A stretch of 64,000 nt of DNA from Liolophura sinensis (GCF_032854445.1 NC_088295.1:19207385-19271384); one strand, 5' to 3'. Counted from the first letter of the stretch, positions 25,273 through 36,305 are shown. Notes: a model not told the origin generated them from the letters alone. Program-made: numbers and translations.

Positions 25273-28200
25273 AATTTAAGTAAACTTAATTGTAAACCAG
25301 GAAGTGCAACTGTTGTCGTACATGTAGGAGACAATTGGTTAATTTTAACTTTAAAAGACGAGTGTAGTACATGTACATATAGGTAATGTATTTGTTATTG
25401 TGGGATTTAAAGCTGAGGTGTCATCTTTATAAGTTTAGGAATCTGTTTGAGCCATATTCTCTCTTCCCTCCTCTCACCTTGCAGTATTGGATTGACAGGA
25501 CAGCATTTAGATCAGATTTATTTGACACGTTTTTAGTCTTACATTGAACATTCTCAAGCAAATTTGAAGGTTTGGCTAGTAATTCAGAATTCATTGATCA
25601 ACCAGATATTCAAATGATGTTTGTGATTCATGACTAATGCTTAATACATTTTTGTAAGCTCTTCCAAACATTCCACTGTTGTCAAAGCTAAACCAAATTT
25701 GGAAATGTCCATCAAATATCTCCATTCTTCTTGTGGGATTAGAGCAAGCCAGAAAATAGTGGGATGGTCACGTTTCCAAGGAACTTTAAGCATTTACCAT
25801 TCTTCCTTGTTTTTGAACAAACTTTTAAGGATACCAAACAATGTATTCTCAATTTCATGTGTAGAAAATACTGTTGTGATGACTTGTACAAAATAAGTAC
25901 ATGTAGTTACTAGTGAAATGTAAAACTACCTTTTTTTTCATTTTTCAAATATTTTTGATTGTATAAGAAACATTGCATCAGTCTGGATATATATTTAAAA
26001 AAAAAAATGTGTACATGTTGCTCTTGACGGGTGTCCTCAGATGTAGGGTGAACATTTATCTTGGTCCCGTGTGTCTATGCAGACTGACCTGCTGCCTTGG
26101 TGACTTACTTTGTGATACATGTGTCTAAATGTTTAGGATTAGCCACAGAAATGTTTGGTCTTGTTGTCTACTGAGGTCAGCCAATAGTCCCCACACAGAT
26201 ACAGATACTGCAGTAGGCCCTCATGTGACATGGCATATGCAGAGCTCTATGTAGATAACGTTTTAACCACAGTAATCATGAATGTGTTTAATACTTGGCT
26301 ATATGTGTTAATATATTTACAGTTCCGTACTGTTAAAGATTGGGATGAAACTCGAGATAATGTTCAAAGTGTTTTAATTTGTTGATGAAAATGTGACGAT
26401 TCAGTGCGTTAAGGCATAGTCATAGGGAAAGTTCTGCTTTTTCTATTATGGAAGATTGTACATGTATTCACAGCAGTAATTGCACATAAAGATGCGTAAA
26501 TCAGGTTTAGGCTGTGCCAGAAGAGAGCCAGTGGTTATCAAGTCGGTGGATCAGTGTATTGTAGGACTCCCTAATGGATAAGCCAACGGATATTCCTATG
26601 AGATCGTTGTGCTGGCATGCTGAGCTCTGTGAAGAAAAGTCTTGTGTAAGAGTCTGAGTTGTATGAGTCAGCAAATGGGCACAAAAATGTTTGTGGACCA
26701 AGTTATAAATCCATTGATTTTTGTCCCAAAATTATATGTGTTGATCATGTTAGTACAACAATCTTGACAGTATCTTTAGAAACGGCTCATTTCGGGTGGT
26801 ACTCTACCCAATCAACATAATACAGTCTGCTCACGGTGCAGCATGCCAATTCCTTCAGTCATCTTTCCATTATTTAATACAGAAAGTTGCTAAGTCTGAT
26901 TCCTAATGCTGTGACCTACTCCTGTTAAATCATTCAACATTCTTCGATAAGCTACCATGATTTCGTTTTTCTCCAAATGAAATTAAAAATACTTAGTAAT
27001 GACTATGTATGTGTGTTGAGACCAGATAAACTGGATTATTTGTAGTTTAAAAGATATAAATGTACGAAGGTGATCTTCATATTTCAGTTAATCGACCAGT
27101 TTATATATCCTCGCTCTTAGTGCTAGTTGTCGTTTTTATATAAATGTAAGTATTTTAGTGTGTGCCACAATTGTTTAGAATTTTCAACATTAACTGATGA
27201 AGTTAAGAGCTTATTATTGTGATTGTATATACACACTTTAATTTTGATGGCGTATACGTTCATTCCAGTGGGTCATTATTTTTCCCTGGTGGCATCCACC
27301 CTTGTGTAAGTCCTCATCCGGTGACCAAAATTTAGGACTATTTTGTAAGTGATCCCCCGGTTTAAAGACTAATTTATTGGCTTAGTGTTTATTATATCCA
27401 CTAGTGCTAGGCTGTAGTTAGACTAAATAAGTCGCCATGACGTAATCTTTGCCATAATATGTTTCCTTGCACAGGTACTGTAAGTATGTCTCATGATATG
27501 TCTACACTTTTCCTATGGACCGCGTTACCGGTAATAATAGATAGAACAACTACTGCAGCAGAAATGCGTATAAAGACTGTAATGCAGTGTACATGTTGTG
27601 TTAACCTGCAAGAGCTGTGGAACGCCTTGATATATAACCTGTATTAGAATATATTGTCTTATTTTGGTGACGAGTTCGCTTGCATATGTGTGAATAGTGT
27701 CATTTATAATTGTTAGTGTGAAAAATACTTGTATAAGGTATATGCTATTAGTAAATAAATCCTGTACTAATATACTGATCAATGAACATGTGATTTCAGA
27801 AAAACTTTCCTTGAAGCGAAAAACAGCTTTGTTTGTTTTCTTTCCCCCCCACCCCATAAGCTATCCATAAGCTAACTGATGGGGAGGAGTTCTGTACGCC
27901 CACTTCATCACGTCGCCCAAACCACATGGCCATAACATGGCGATAAAAACGATCTCGCACAGCTGTTCAATGTTCTTGATAAATATTTATGCAAAGGACC
28001 GTCTTCCTTTGATTTCACTGTATTTATAATTATAATTTCCACAAAAATGATGTCAGTTATTCTTCAGTGCAGCCATTTACAGAGCAACAAAGCCAAAAGT
28101 TACAGCCTTGGAATCATTTATGTATCTTAAGACGCTTACGCCTCAATAGTGGTTGTGTGAAGATACCTGAAGAACTAAACATCAAGTTCAGGAGCGTGAG

Positions 28201-28856
28201 CGCGGAGATTCTTCCGCGTATCGTTCCTGTAGGCTTGCCCACTCCCTTACGTTCCTTGAAGGCTAGCTGTCTTCCAAGAAAATACATCGATATTGGTTTC
28301 AAAACGATGTTGCATATTAATGAATGGAATTATATGCACGAGCGGGAATGAGTTCTTCACGGTAATATCACAAAGTTGATTGGTAACAAAAAGGAGGAAC
28401 ACTGGTACATCTCGTTACCCTCGACTCTACTTGACTGTATAGGTCCTGTTTGACGGGATGTCACCACGATACATGCTTCAAGTGACATAAAAACATCTCG
28501 GATGTTAAGTTACGTGAAATGTGATCATGTTGCTACATATGTGCACGTATCTCGGGTTTCATCATAGGCATATGGTGTGAGAGGAACATGCTGGTACCAC
28601 ACGCGATGTGTCGCTGAGAGCCTTCACACTGTGTGCATGAACCGAAAATAAAGTTTTTGGATTGAGACATATAATACAGCAGAAAGAACATCTGCTTGCA
28701 TTTCCTTGCTCACCTAAGGCAAAAAGATACACAATTGTCTTGGAGCAGATCATTTTCTAGTCCGAGACTGGTAAAAGGTTTGGCAAAATTTGATTCGTTC
28801 AAGGATGGCCCCAAAAATGTTGCCAAAGCTAACGTGAGGGTAATCTCGAACTAGTC
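25273..28856. other. Intergenic, no gene recognised
   Basis: AT-rich with many short frames, the longest about 110 codons (27525-27857 minus). None shows a domain or a sensible splice context. Nothing else supported. Confidence 0.4.
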
Positions 28857-28926
28857 CCGCCGTCGTATAAGTGAAATATTCTTGAGTACGGCGTAAAACA
28901 CCAATCAAATAAATAACTCAAATAAA
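28857..28926 (+). repeat. SINE 3' fragment, plus orientation
   Basis: Matches the last ~70 bp of the family: ccgccgtcgtataagtgaaa, tattcttgagtacggcgtaa, acaccaatcaaataaataa. Confidence 0.75.
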
Positions 28927-29259
28927 TCGAACTAGTCAAGTTTCCAAGTCAGAAAAAAAACATTTGTCATTTATTTGCCATGCCCAAGACATGTGGATGT
29001 GGAAGACACGTTCCTCCAATGCTGAGACCAAGCACCGACATATGAAAATGAAATATATTTAGTACGGTCTATCTATCCAAGCTCTGTGATACATATTATA
29101 CGGCAAGTAATGAAGAATTAATGTACTGCATATATAGTAATGTCCATTTTCAAAATATTATAGGCAAAGAACCATTATCAAAATATTACGCAGAGAAATA
29201 ATTCAAAACATAGACCTGCTTCTTTACTGCTCCAAGTTGTCTACTTAAGTTAATAATCC

Positions 29260-29261
<2 letters not shown>

Positions 29262-29314
<53 letters not shown>
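29262..29314. repeat. (TA)n microsatellite
   Basis: About 26 uninterrupted ta units. The antisense frame across it gives an alternating IY run and is not a gene. Confidence 0.95.
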
Positions 29315-29320
<6 letters not shown>

Positions 29321-29395
29321 CTTTGTAGCCAGTATATCGTAAGTGATTTCATGTGAACACCGATAAGCCTGTATCATTTCAAGTAAAGGGCTATA

Positions 29396-29506
29396 CACTC
29401 AAAAAATTAATCTGTTAATTTTAACAGAAAGTGTGTTATCTTGTGATGTTAGAGTATATTCTGTTATTATAACTTAGTATGTGTGTGTGTGTATGTGTGT
29501 GTGTGT
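29396..29506. repeat. MITE-like element, copy 3 (one arm) plus (GT)n
   Basis: The left arm actcaaaaaattaatctg through aacagaaagtgtgttatct and tatattctgttattataac is the same as in copies at 366 and 3225. The second arm is absent; a (gt)n run at about 29478-29506 follows directly. Confidence 0.6.
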
Positions 29507-29989
29507 CACGCTTAGAGAAATCCAGGTTAACCCGTTGACTATGTAGGCAGCAAAACCTTTAAGAGGACTGCATTTTCCAATTTGGTTTTTCGGACGATGA
29601 AGCTGTAAAGCCTGTGATTATTGTACAATGTGAGGTTTCCAGCGAACACAAAGCGAGTCAGCTTTTGTTCTAGTTGTAAATCCTGTGCTCTGTCGTTTGA
29701 AGCAGGGATCACATCCCATCAAATTCCATTACGGCCATGACTGTGTTAGCCTTTCATCCTGACAAAGCGCATCCGTCAGCATATGGACAGCGGCAATAAT
29801 AATTCTCTCTACCAGCGCTAAACTGCACCTTTGTTATCACTGGTTTGTAGTCTCTTACATGATAGTGCGTGGTAAGGAGGAAGGGGGTGGGGGTCGGGGG
29901 AGGCTGCGTGGTTTAGCTGTATGTACATCTCCAGTGAATACTGGTGTGAGGATGATAGAGGTGATTTAGTGATATATGAATGATTTGGG

Positions 29990-30540
29990 TGCTGGCCCAT
30001 ATCCAGTATATAGTGGTGTGAATGTGTTTAGGGTGCTGGTACATATCCAGTAGATAGTGGTATGGGAATGATTCAGGTGATGGTAGTAGATAGTGGTATG
30101 AATGTATTTATTGTGCTGGTACAAATTCAGTAGATAGTGGTGTTAATGTATTTAGGGTGCTGGTACATATCCAGTAGTTACTGGTGTGGGGCTGACTGAG
30201 GTCATAATTATCCAGTAGATAGTGGTGTGAGGATGATTAAGGTTATGGTACATGTTTAGTAGACAGTGGTATGAGAATGATTGAGGCGATGGTACATATC
30301 CAGTAGATAGTTGTATGAGAATGATTGAGGTAATGGCAAATATCTGGTAGATAGTGGTATGAGAAGGATTGAGGTGATGGTACATATCCAGTAGATAGTC
30401 ATATGAGAATGATTGAGATGATCGTACATATCCTGTGAGGTGAAGGTAGCGATGTGAGGATGATTCAGGTTATGGTAGTAGATAGTGGTATAAATGTATT
30501 TAGAGTGCTGGTCCATATCCAGTAGATAGTGGTATGAATA
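29990..30540. repeat. 44-bp minisatellite, left block
   Basis: Diverged copies of a unit of about 44 bp built from ggtacatatccagtagatag, tggtatgagaatgattgag and a gtgatg joint, together with a second variant containing gaatgtatttagggtgctgg. The block is split from the right block (31320-32043) by a retroelement insertion. Confidence 0.85.
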
Positions 30541-30541
30541 T

Positions 30542-31292
30542 CTTGCAATGAATAACGCGTACATTATGTACACTTTATCTACCAAGCTTTCGAACTATAA
30601 CTATAGTCATCGTCAGGGTGAGTAAGTGGCAACGGCAAGGAACATTCATTGTGGTGCAGTATATGTACACAGTACAGGGTAGCAAGACAGGTCTGTCAGG
30701 AAGTGAACAGTGATTACAAACAGGTATTGCATGGTGGAAACAAGTATGTACAAGAACAAAGGGTGTGAGAACAGTTTGGACCGGGGCATAGACAATAGTA
30801 TATTTACACAATGAACAGAAATAATGGGACAGAGGAGATGTTGTTGTTAAGGTCAGGTTTGGCTCTGTTGATGTCTAACGACTCTTTTAGTTTAAGTATG
30901 TGATCAGTTCTAGCTGTGTCAATAATTTCATAAGTTGCAAGACCCGGGTTGTGATCACTCATTAGACAGTGGTCACCAAAAGCGGAGTTTTTATAAACTG
31001 GTGAAGTGATATCATGTTCGTTGATGCGATCTTGCACGTGTCTAAGTGTTTTTCCTATATAGGAGGATCTGCATTCACCACATTTAATTTTGTAGATCAT
31101 CGTAGATCATCGTCCTCTTTGTCCTTGTAATTGAAAAAGGTTGCTATGGAACAGGGTGTTTGAAAAACACATTGAATTTTCACACAAGGAACCATTTTAA
31201 ATATACTAGACTATAGTTATAGTTCGAAAGCTTGGTAGATAAAGTGTACATAATGTACAAACTTATACTAGTCGTGTTGTTCATTTGCAAGG
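30542..31292. mobile_element. Penelope-like retroelement remnant inserted in the minisatellite
   Basis: A perfect 49-bp inverted repeat bounds the core at 30559-30607 and 31210-31258, including taccaagctttcgaactata. A looser outer inverted repeat (cttgcaatgaa at 30542, ttcatttgcaag near 31280) extends it. The left repeat is followed directly by catcgtcaggg, the sort of terminal phrase seen in Penelope-like elements. The interior encodes a GIY-YIG domain fragment on the minus strand. No reverse transcriptase is present. Confidence 0.7.
30804..31100 (-). pseudogene. GIY-YIG endonuclease fragment of a Penelope-like element
   Basis: 98 codons. The beginning, IYKIKCGECRSSYIGKT, is the GIY-YIG core with the CxxC-type pair characteristic of Penelope-like elements. 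RHVQDRINEH supplies the conserved arginine and the EH motif. A later DHCLMSDHNP segment and an acidic KESLDINRAKPDLN tail match the usual endonuclease end. In these retroelements this domain follows a reverse transcriptase and nicks the target DNA. Here the polymerase is missing, so the copy is 5'-truncated and not autonomous. Just upstream is a duplicated gatgatctac. Domain call is confident from motif; family placement is by general knowledge of such elements. Confidence 0.75.
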
Positions 31293-31319
31293 TTATCAAA
31301 CCACTCCACCATGGAATAT

Positions 31320-32043
31320 TTAGTGGTATGAATGTATTTAGGGTGCTGGTACATATCCAGTAGGTAGTGGTATGAGAATGATTGAGGTGATGGCGCATAT
31401 CCAGTAGGTAGTGGTATGAGAATGATTGAGGTGATGGTGCATATCCAGTAGGTTGTGGTATGAGAATGATTGAGGTAATGGTAAATATCCAGTAGACAGT
31501 GGTATGAGAATGATTGAGGTGATGGTACATATCCAGTAGATAGAGGTATGAGGATGATTGAGATGATGGTACATATGCAGTGGCCAGTGCTGTGAGGATG
31601 ATTGAGGTGATGGTACATATCCAGTAGATAGTGGTATGAGAATGATTGAGGTAATGGTAAATATCCAGTAGACAGTGGTATGAGAATGATTGAGGTGATG
31701 GTAAATATCCAGTAGACAGTGGTATGAGAATGATTGAGGTGATGGTACATATCCAGTAGATAGAGGTATGAGGATGATTGGGGTGATGGTACATATCCAG
31801 TAGATAGTGGTATCAGAATGATTGAGGTAATGGTACATATCCAGTAGATAGTGGTATCAGAATGATTGAGGTGATGGTACATATCCAATAGATAGTGGTG
31901 TGAGGATGGTTGAGGTAATGGTACATATCTAGTAGATAGTGGCGTGAAGATGATTAAGGTGATGGTACATGTCCAGTAGATAGTGGTATGAGAATGACTG
32001 AGATGATGGTACATATGCAGTGGCCAGTGCTGTGAGGATGATT
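31320..32043. repeat. 44-bp minisatellite, right block
   Basis: About 16 copies with a strict 44-bp spacing (for example attgag at 31381 and 31425). As 44 is not a multiple of three, each minus-strand frame passes through the same three reading phases. All three frames are open for 166-262 codons with YHHLNHSHTTIYW-like repeats. This is a repeat artefact and not three genes. Confidence 0.92.
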
Positions 32044-32640
32044 GCTGAAAATACACGACTGCTCGGTTCGCGCCACTGAACGTGTCATCTTGCTGACAAT
32101 AGGCTCTACATCACACAGCTGAGCATACGTAAAACAGCTGAAAATACAAGACCGCTCGGTTGGCCCCACTGAACGTGTCATCTTGCTGACAATAGGCCCT
32201 ACATCACATAGCTTAACATATGTAAAATAGCTAAAAATACACGATCGATCGGAAGAACCCACTGAATGTGCTATGTTGCTAACATACATCTCGACATACA
32301 CATGACACATAGCTGAAAATAAATGACAACTCGATCACTAAATGTACTTTGTGGCATATTTCACCTATTTATTTACTTATTTATTTGATTCGTGTTTTAC
32401 GCCGTACTCAAGAATATTTCACCTATACGACGGCGGCCAGCATTAAGGTAGGAGGAAACCCGGCAGAGCCCGGGGAAAACCCACGATCATCCGTAGGTTG
32501 GTGAAAGACCTATTTCATCTATAGCTGAAAATACACGACTGCTCGGTTGGCCCCACAGACAGTGTCATGTTGCTGACAATAGGCCCAACATCACACAGTT
32601 TAGCATACGTAAAATAGCTGAAAATACATGACATACATCA
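32044..32640. repeat. 93-bp minisatellite interrupted by a SINE
   Basis: Units start gctgaaaatacacgactgct at 32044, 32137 and 32230, with later copies at 32312 and about 32523. Each includes cactgaacgtgtcatcttgc, tgacaataggc and catcacacagct. The fourth copy is interrupted by a SINE at 32368-32514. Confidence 0.88.
32368..32514 (-). repeat. SINE inserted in the 93-bp minisatellite, minus orientation
   Basis: Contains tatttatttgattcgtg, ttttacgccgtactcaagaa, acgacggcggccagcatta and ggaggaaacccggcagagcc. It is flanked by tatttcacctat on the left and tatttcatctat on the right, a probable 12-bp target-site duplication with one mismatch. Confidence 0.8.
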
Positions 32641-33566
32641 TGTGGCTAAATAGAAGTCAAATAGCTAGACACAGGTCATATAGCTGTAAGGTCACTTTGC
32701 ACTGTCGTGTGGGTCTCACCAAGATTTTCCTTCTCTCTTTACAATTTCTCCTCGTTGTGCATAACGCACGGTCCTATAGTGGGCTGTTAAATTCCACTTA
32801 TTTTCCGCTACATATAACTTAAACAATTAGTGTTGAATAACCATACGTTTGAATGCCCCTGTATACCAGTGATCACTTTTGAAAATTATGTGTGTTTTTA
32901 CGATGTTACAAGTATCTCAAGTTTTCAAAATCTTCTACATAGGAAAAGATAATGACAACTGGCAAATGTTCGAGAACATTTTACAATGTTGTTTGTATAG
33001 TAAGAAAAGTTTTGTCCACTGCATAAGTTGTGTAATTGTATTCTCTGCTCTTCTTCAAATATATTAACAATATCAAAGAATGATGTCGCCAGACAACGCA
33101 ACAAAGACATTCGGGTGCATTCATCCATAACTACCTGCGACATGGCATGCACAGGGTACACTGTACTTCACCGAATGGCCTTTACCTGGAAAAAAATTCA
33201 TGCACGTCATACACAGCAGACCATGCGATACTAAATGTGGGTAACGGGGAGGACTGCCCAACACCAACCGGGTCCGTGGTAGTCAAGCACAAAAACATCT
33301 TTCATTCCGCGATCTACGCAGTATGGAAGCCGGTGACGGTCCTTTCTGGATGATTATTTATACCGTAATAATAATATGAAACTACGAAGGGACAATGCGA
33401 ATGTGTCAGGTAAAAGCACAAAAGGGCTAGGTCTCTTTTCTAGTTTGTTCTTAATTGTGCAATTGGGCAAGTAATCAGTCGAAAAGACGAAAGAACGCAT
33501 GGCTCCAAAAGGCTTCCATAGTTCTATGGTATATCAGGTCGTCGATTATCTTCAGTCCGGGAGCAG
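32641..33566. other. Upstream flank of elongase B, no gene recognised
   Basis: No recognisable coding frame or repeat family. A TATA-like tataag occurs at 33567-33572, just 38 bp ahead of the elongase start codon. Confidence 0.35.
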
Positions 33567-33609
33567 TATAAGACACTGGTACCAGTACACCTGAGCGCCT
33601 CCTATCGAC

Positions 33610-34437
33610 ATGGAGCAATCACTCTCTGTCAACATTACAAATGTTAGCTATTCTGTTGTTTTCAACTTCGAAAAGCAGTTCAGTGTGAAGAGCTTTAACG
33701 AGTATGTTCAGGAGAAGTGGACCAACAGTTTTGTGTACTCAGTGCTGTACCTGATCGTAATTTTCGGCGGAAGACATTCCATGAGCGCCCGGCCACGGTA
33801 TGAGCTCCGCCCAGCTCTTGCCATCTGGAGTGGTACTTTGGCCTTATTTAGTATAGCTGGAACTGTAAGAACACTTCCAGAAGCTATTGCGGCTATCCGA
33901 AATCACAGCTTACAATATTCCGTCTGCGTTCCTGGCTTCTTTTTCCATGACGTCACGAAATTTTGGGCTTCCGCCTTCACATTATCGAAGGTTATCGAGC
34001 TGGGAGATACAATATTCATCGTCTTACGAAAACAGCAGTTGATATTCTTGCACTGGTATCATCACATCACAGTACTGATCTACTCGTGGTACAGCTATAA
34101 GGATTACATCGCGCCAGGCCGCTGGTTTATGGTGATGAACTTTGTTATCCACTCTTTCATGTATTCGTATTATACCCTTCGAGCGCTCAAGTTCAATGTC
34201 CCATCTTACGTGAACATCTTCATCACTGCAATGCAACTGACGCAAATGGTTTGTGGATGTGCTATAAATGTTTGGATTTTCCAAATCAAGGGTCGTGGGG
34301 AAACTTGTCATCAGACTTATAATAATATTTACCTTTCTTTATTAATGTACTTTAGCTATTTTGTTCTCTTCGCACATTTCTTCTATTCCACTTACGTTCT
34401 GAAAAAGGGCCGCGGGAAAGTAAAAAAGAGCATGTAA
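33610..34437 (+). CDS. ELOVL6-type fatty-acid elongase, copy B (intronless)
   Basis: 275 residues, the same length and single-exon structure as copy A, with the same ER elongase role expected. Signatures are conserved at the same places: IFGGRH, KVIELGDT, the HWYHH histidine box at residues 148-152, MYSYY, TQM and the C-terminal KKSM retrieval signal. The N-terminal ~60 residues (MEQSLSVNITNVSYSVVFNF) differ clearly from copy A, as does the loop around residues 105-133 (GFFFHDVTKFWASAFTLSK). Between and after these, DNA identity with copy A approaches 100% even at silent sites. A possible TATA box (33567-33572) would leave a very short leader. The two copies are direct repeats about 12.4 kb apart. 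Confidence 0.92.
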   Translation: MEQSLSVNITNVSYSVVFNFEKQFSVKSFNEYVQEKWTNSFVYSVLYLIVIFGGRHSMSARPRYELRPALAIWSGTLALFSIAGTVRTLPEAIAAIRNHSLQYSVCVPGFFFHDVTKFWASAFTLSKVIELGDTIFIVLRKQQLIFLHWYHHITVLIYSWYSYKDYIAPGRWFMVMNFVIHSFMYSYYTLRALKFNVPSYVNIFITAMQLTQMVCGCAINVWIFQIKGRGETCHQTYNNIYLSLLMYFSYFVLFAHFFYSTYVLKKGRGKVKKSM

Positions 34438-35128
34438 TTCTGAAAAGAAAGAGTAGGCCTTCCAGCCATTTACAAAAGTGCATTTTCTGGAATAACTGGG
34501 CAATGTTGTATATAGTGGAGACCTATAAACCCAATATGCCGTATTTATGACATATATGTGCTGAAATGAACTCATCTTTTTATCAACGTTTTTCACCAGC
34601 CTATGTGAATAATTCAACAGTGTCCAGGCAAATGTACTTGGATTCCGGAATCCCGTGCAAGTACCGACGCGTTTTATGTACTTGGATTCAGGAATCCCGC
34701 GCAAGTACCAACTCGTTTTAGCACCATATGTGACATTATTTTCGTTTCATAAGCTATTAACTGGAGGCAATGGAGTAAGAACGCTGTCCTGATGAGTTTA
34801 TAACATATCCTGCGTGCTCAGCAATATTTATTTATTTATGTTTTTCTTTGTTGTTTAACACCATGCTCAGTATTTTTTTCACCTGTAGGTATATATATTC
34901 AGATGACTACACAATTCTTATCTATAGCTGAAATTGGGCCTTTATAGTGTTAAGTCCAAACGTTTATAAGAATTAGCCAGCCGTTTGCGTATTTAAAACG
35001 TTACTGTTATAGTAAAAATCTGCTCAGTGAAACTATAAGGCAGATAGAATGAGATGAGTTCATTTAATACACAAGCTTCCTGGTCTACGTAAATCAATAC
35101 AGGTATACATTCCGCATTTATTCTCCTA
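34438..35128. other. 3' flank of elongase B
   Basis: Shares phrases with the 3' flank of copy A (tgaataattcaaca, tttcataagctattaac, aacatatcct). Two tandem 45-bp units at 34633-34723 each contain a hairpin with gtacttg and caagtac arms. A decayed minus-orientation SINE piece (gtttaacaccatgctcag) lies at about 34829-34890. Confidence 0.5.
34633..34723. repeat. Tandem 45-bp hairpin units
   Basis: Each unit starts gtacttggattc, has a near-palindromic centre (ggattccggaatcc in the first copy) and closes with caagtac before a cgtttta spacer. The first copy's stem pairs perfectly at its ends. The duplication is absent from copy A's flank. Confidence 0.65.
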
Positions 35129-35726
35129 TATATCGGGTGGGCAAAAAAAATGGGCCGTACTTTGACACTCAATATCTCCGAAACCTTCTTACGTGAGCTT
35201 CTCAAAATGTACACACTCAAAAGCCATTATGCCCTAAGTATACAGACCAAATTTCATTTTCATCCTTTTAGATTTCTGTTCATGGACGAAAATCAAAATA
35301 GAGTCAAAAACGCATGTTCCGGATATTTCAAAATGATGTTCTACCTTGTTTTACTTGAAAAGGAGATCAATTCCTTGTCCGCCGCAGAGAAAACCATGTT
35401 CATTCAGCAAAACTTGTGCCTGTCTGGCAGAAGGGTTTCTCTGACACTAGGGACAGACAATTTTTCCAGACACTTGATAGACGCGTGTCACACAGGTGCA
35501 GCGCGCGCTCTACTCATCACACCTGGCAGATGATGCAATGTGGGTCACCGGAACGTGCGTTTTTGAGGCTACGTTTTCATTTTAACCCTGTGTACAGAAA
35601 CTTGGTCTGTATATTATCAAAATCATGACAACTGAATGTGTAAAGTTTGAAAGGGTTTGGACAAACGATAATGGAGCAATGCAGCGTCAAAGTACGGCCC
35701 AATTTCTTATGCCCACCCAATATATA
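35129..35726. mobile_element. Long-armed foldback/MITE element with TA-type ends
   Basis: The left end tatcgggtgggcaaaaaaaa continues tgggccgtactttgac. The right end read in reverse gives attgggtgggcataagaaat, then tgggccgtactttgac. The arms stay alignable for about 190 bp, with inner matches such as tatacagaccaa and caaaaacgcatgttccgg against its counterpart near 35549-35566. The flanks are tata, in keeping with a TA target (mariner-like), which is inference. The 127-codon open frame across it (35150-35533) lacks transposase similarity. Confidence 0.7.
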
Positions 35727-35892
35727 AACTTTATTTCAAGATTAACAGGCGGGATTTCTCCACCACAGACCGTTCAAATCTATTATTTCTGTGCTCTTAT
35801 GAAAAGACCCCAGGTTTGTCCAATACGAGCAAAAAAATAGATGTAATCCATATTAGATAATAAACTTTCTGAACGACTGATTTGCATGTAAG

Positions 35893-36305
35893 TTGACGTT
35901 CTGATCACGAATGTGGTGGGTTTTTTCCCCTGCAAGATGTACTTATGTCGCAAACGGCCTTCAAAAATCGAAAATATGCAATTTTCCTGCATATTTGTAG
36001 ATCACGTGAGCTGTCTTAATAAATACAGGATATACATGGTTTCAAAATCTGACAAAAGGCCAGTTTACTATATTTTGGAACATTTACAAGAGTATGTTAT
36101 ATAATGCATATACACTCTATTCGTGACTAGGATGAATGCATAAATATTGTAAGTATGCCACCTGAAGAAGTTTGACGTCCTGATCATGAATGCGGTCTTA
36201 TTATTTTTTCCTGCTACGTATAGTTTTGTCGCAAATTGCGATCAAATTGCGAAAAAGCGCAATTTCCGCCATATTTAGCGGTCACTTCACAGAAAACTGT
36301 TAGAG
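35893..36305. repeat. Direct duplication of a ~130-bp segment
   Basis: The stretch starting tgacgttctgatcacgaatg (about 35894) recurs as tgacgtcctgatcatgaatg (about 36172). Shared inner phrases include gtcgcaaa and caattt followed by catattt. Copies are about 280 bp apart and imperfect. Confidence 0.5.

Noticed and set aside
31268-32056. 262-codon antisense frame
   Set aside because: It is an artefact of the 44-bp minisatellite, which is open in all three antisense frames with the same peptide.
30000-32640. CRISPR array
   Set aside because: The repeats are contiguous tandem units without unique spacers, in an animal genome. They are minisatellites.
35150-35533. 127-codon plus-strand frame
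   Set aside because: It starts within the inverted arm of the foldback element and has no transposase or other domain.
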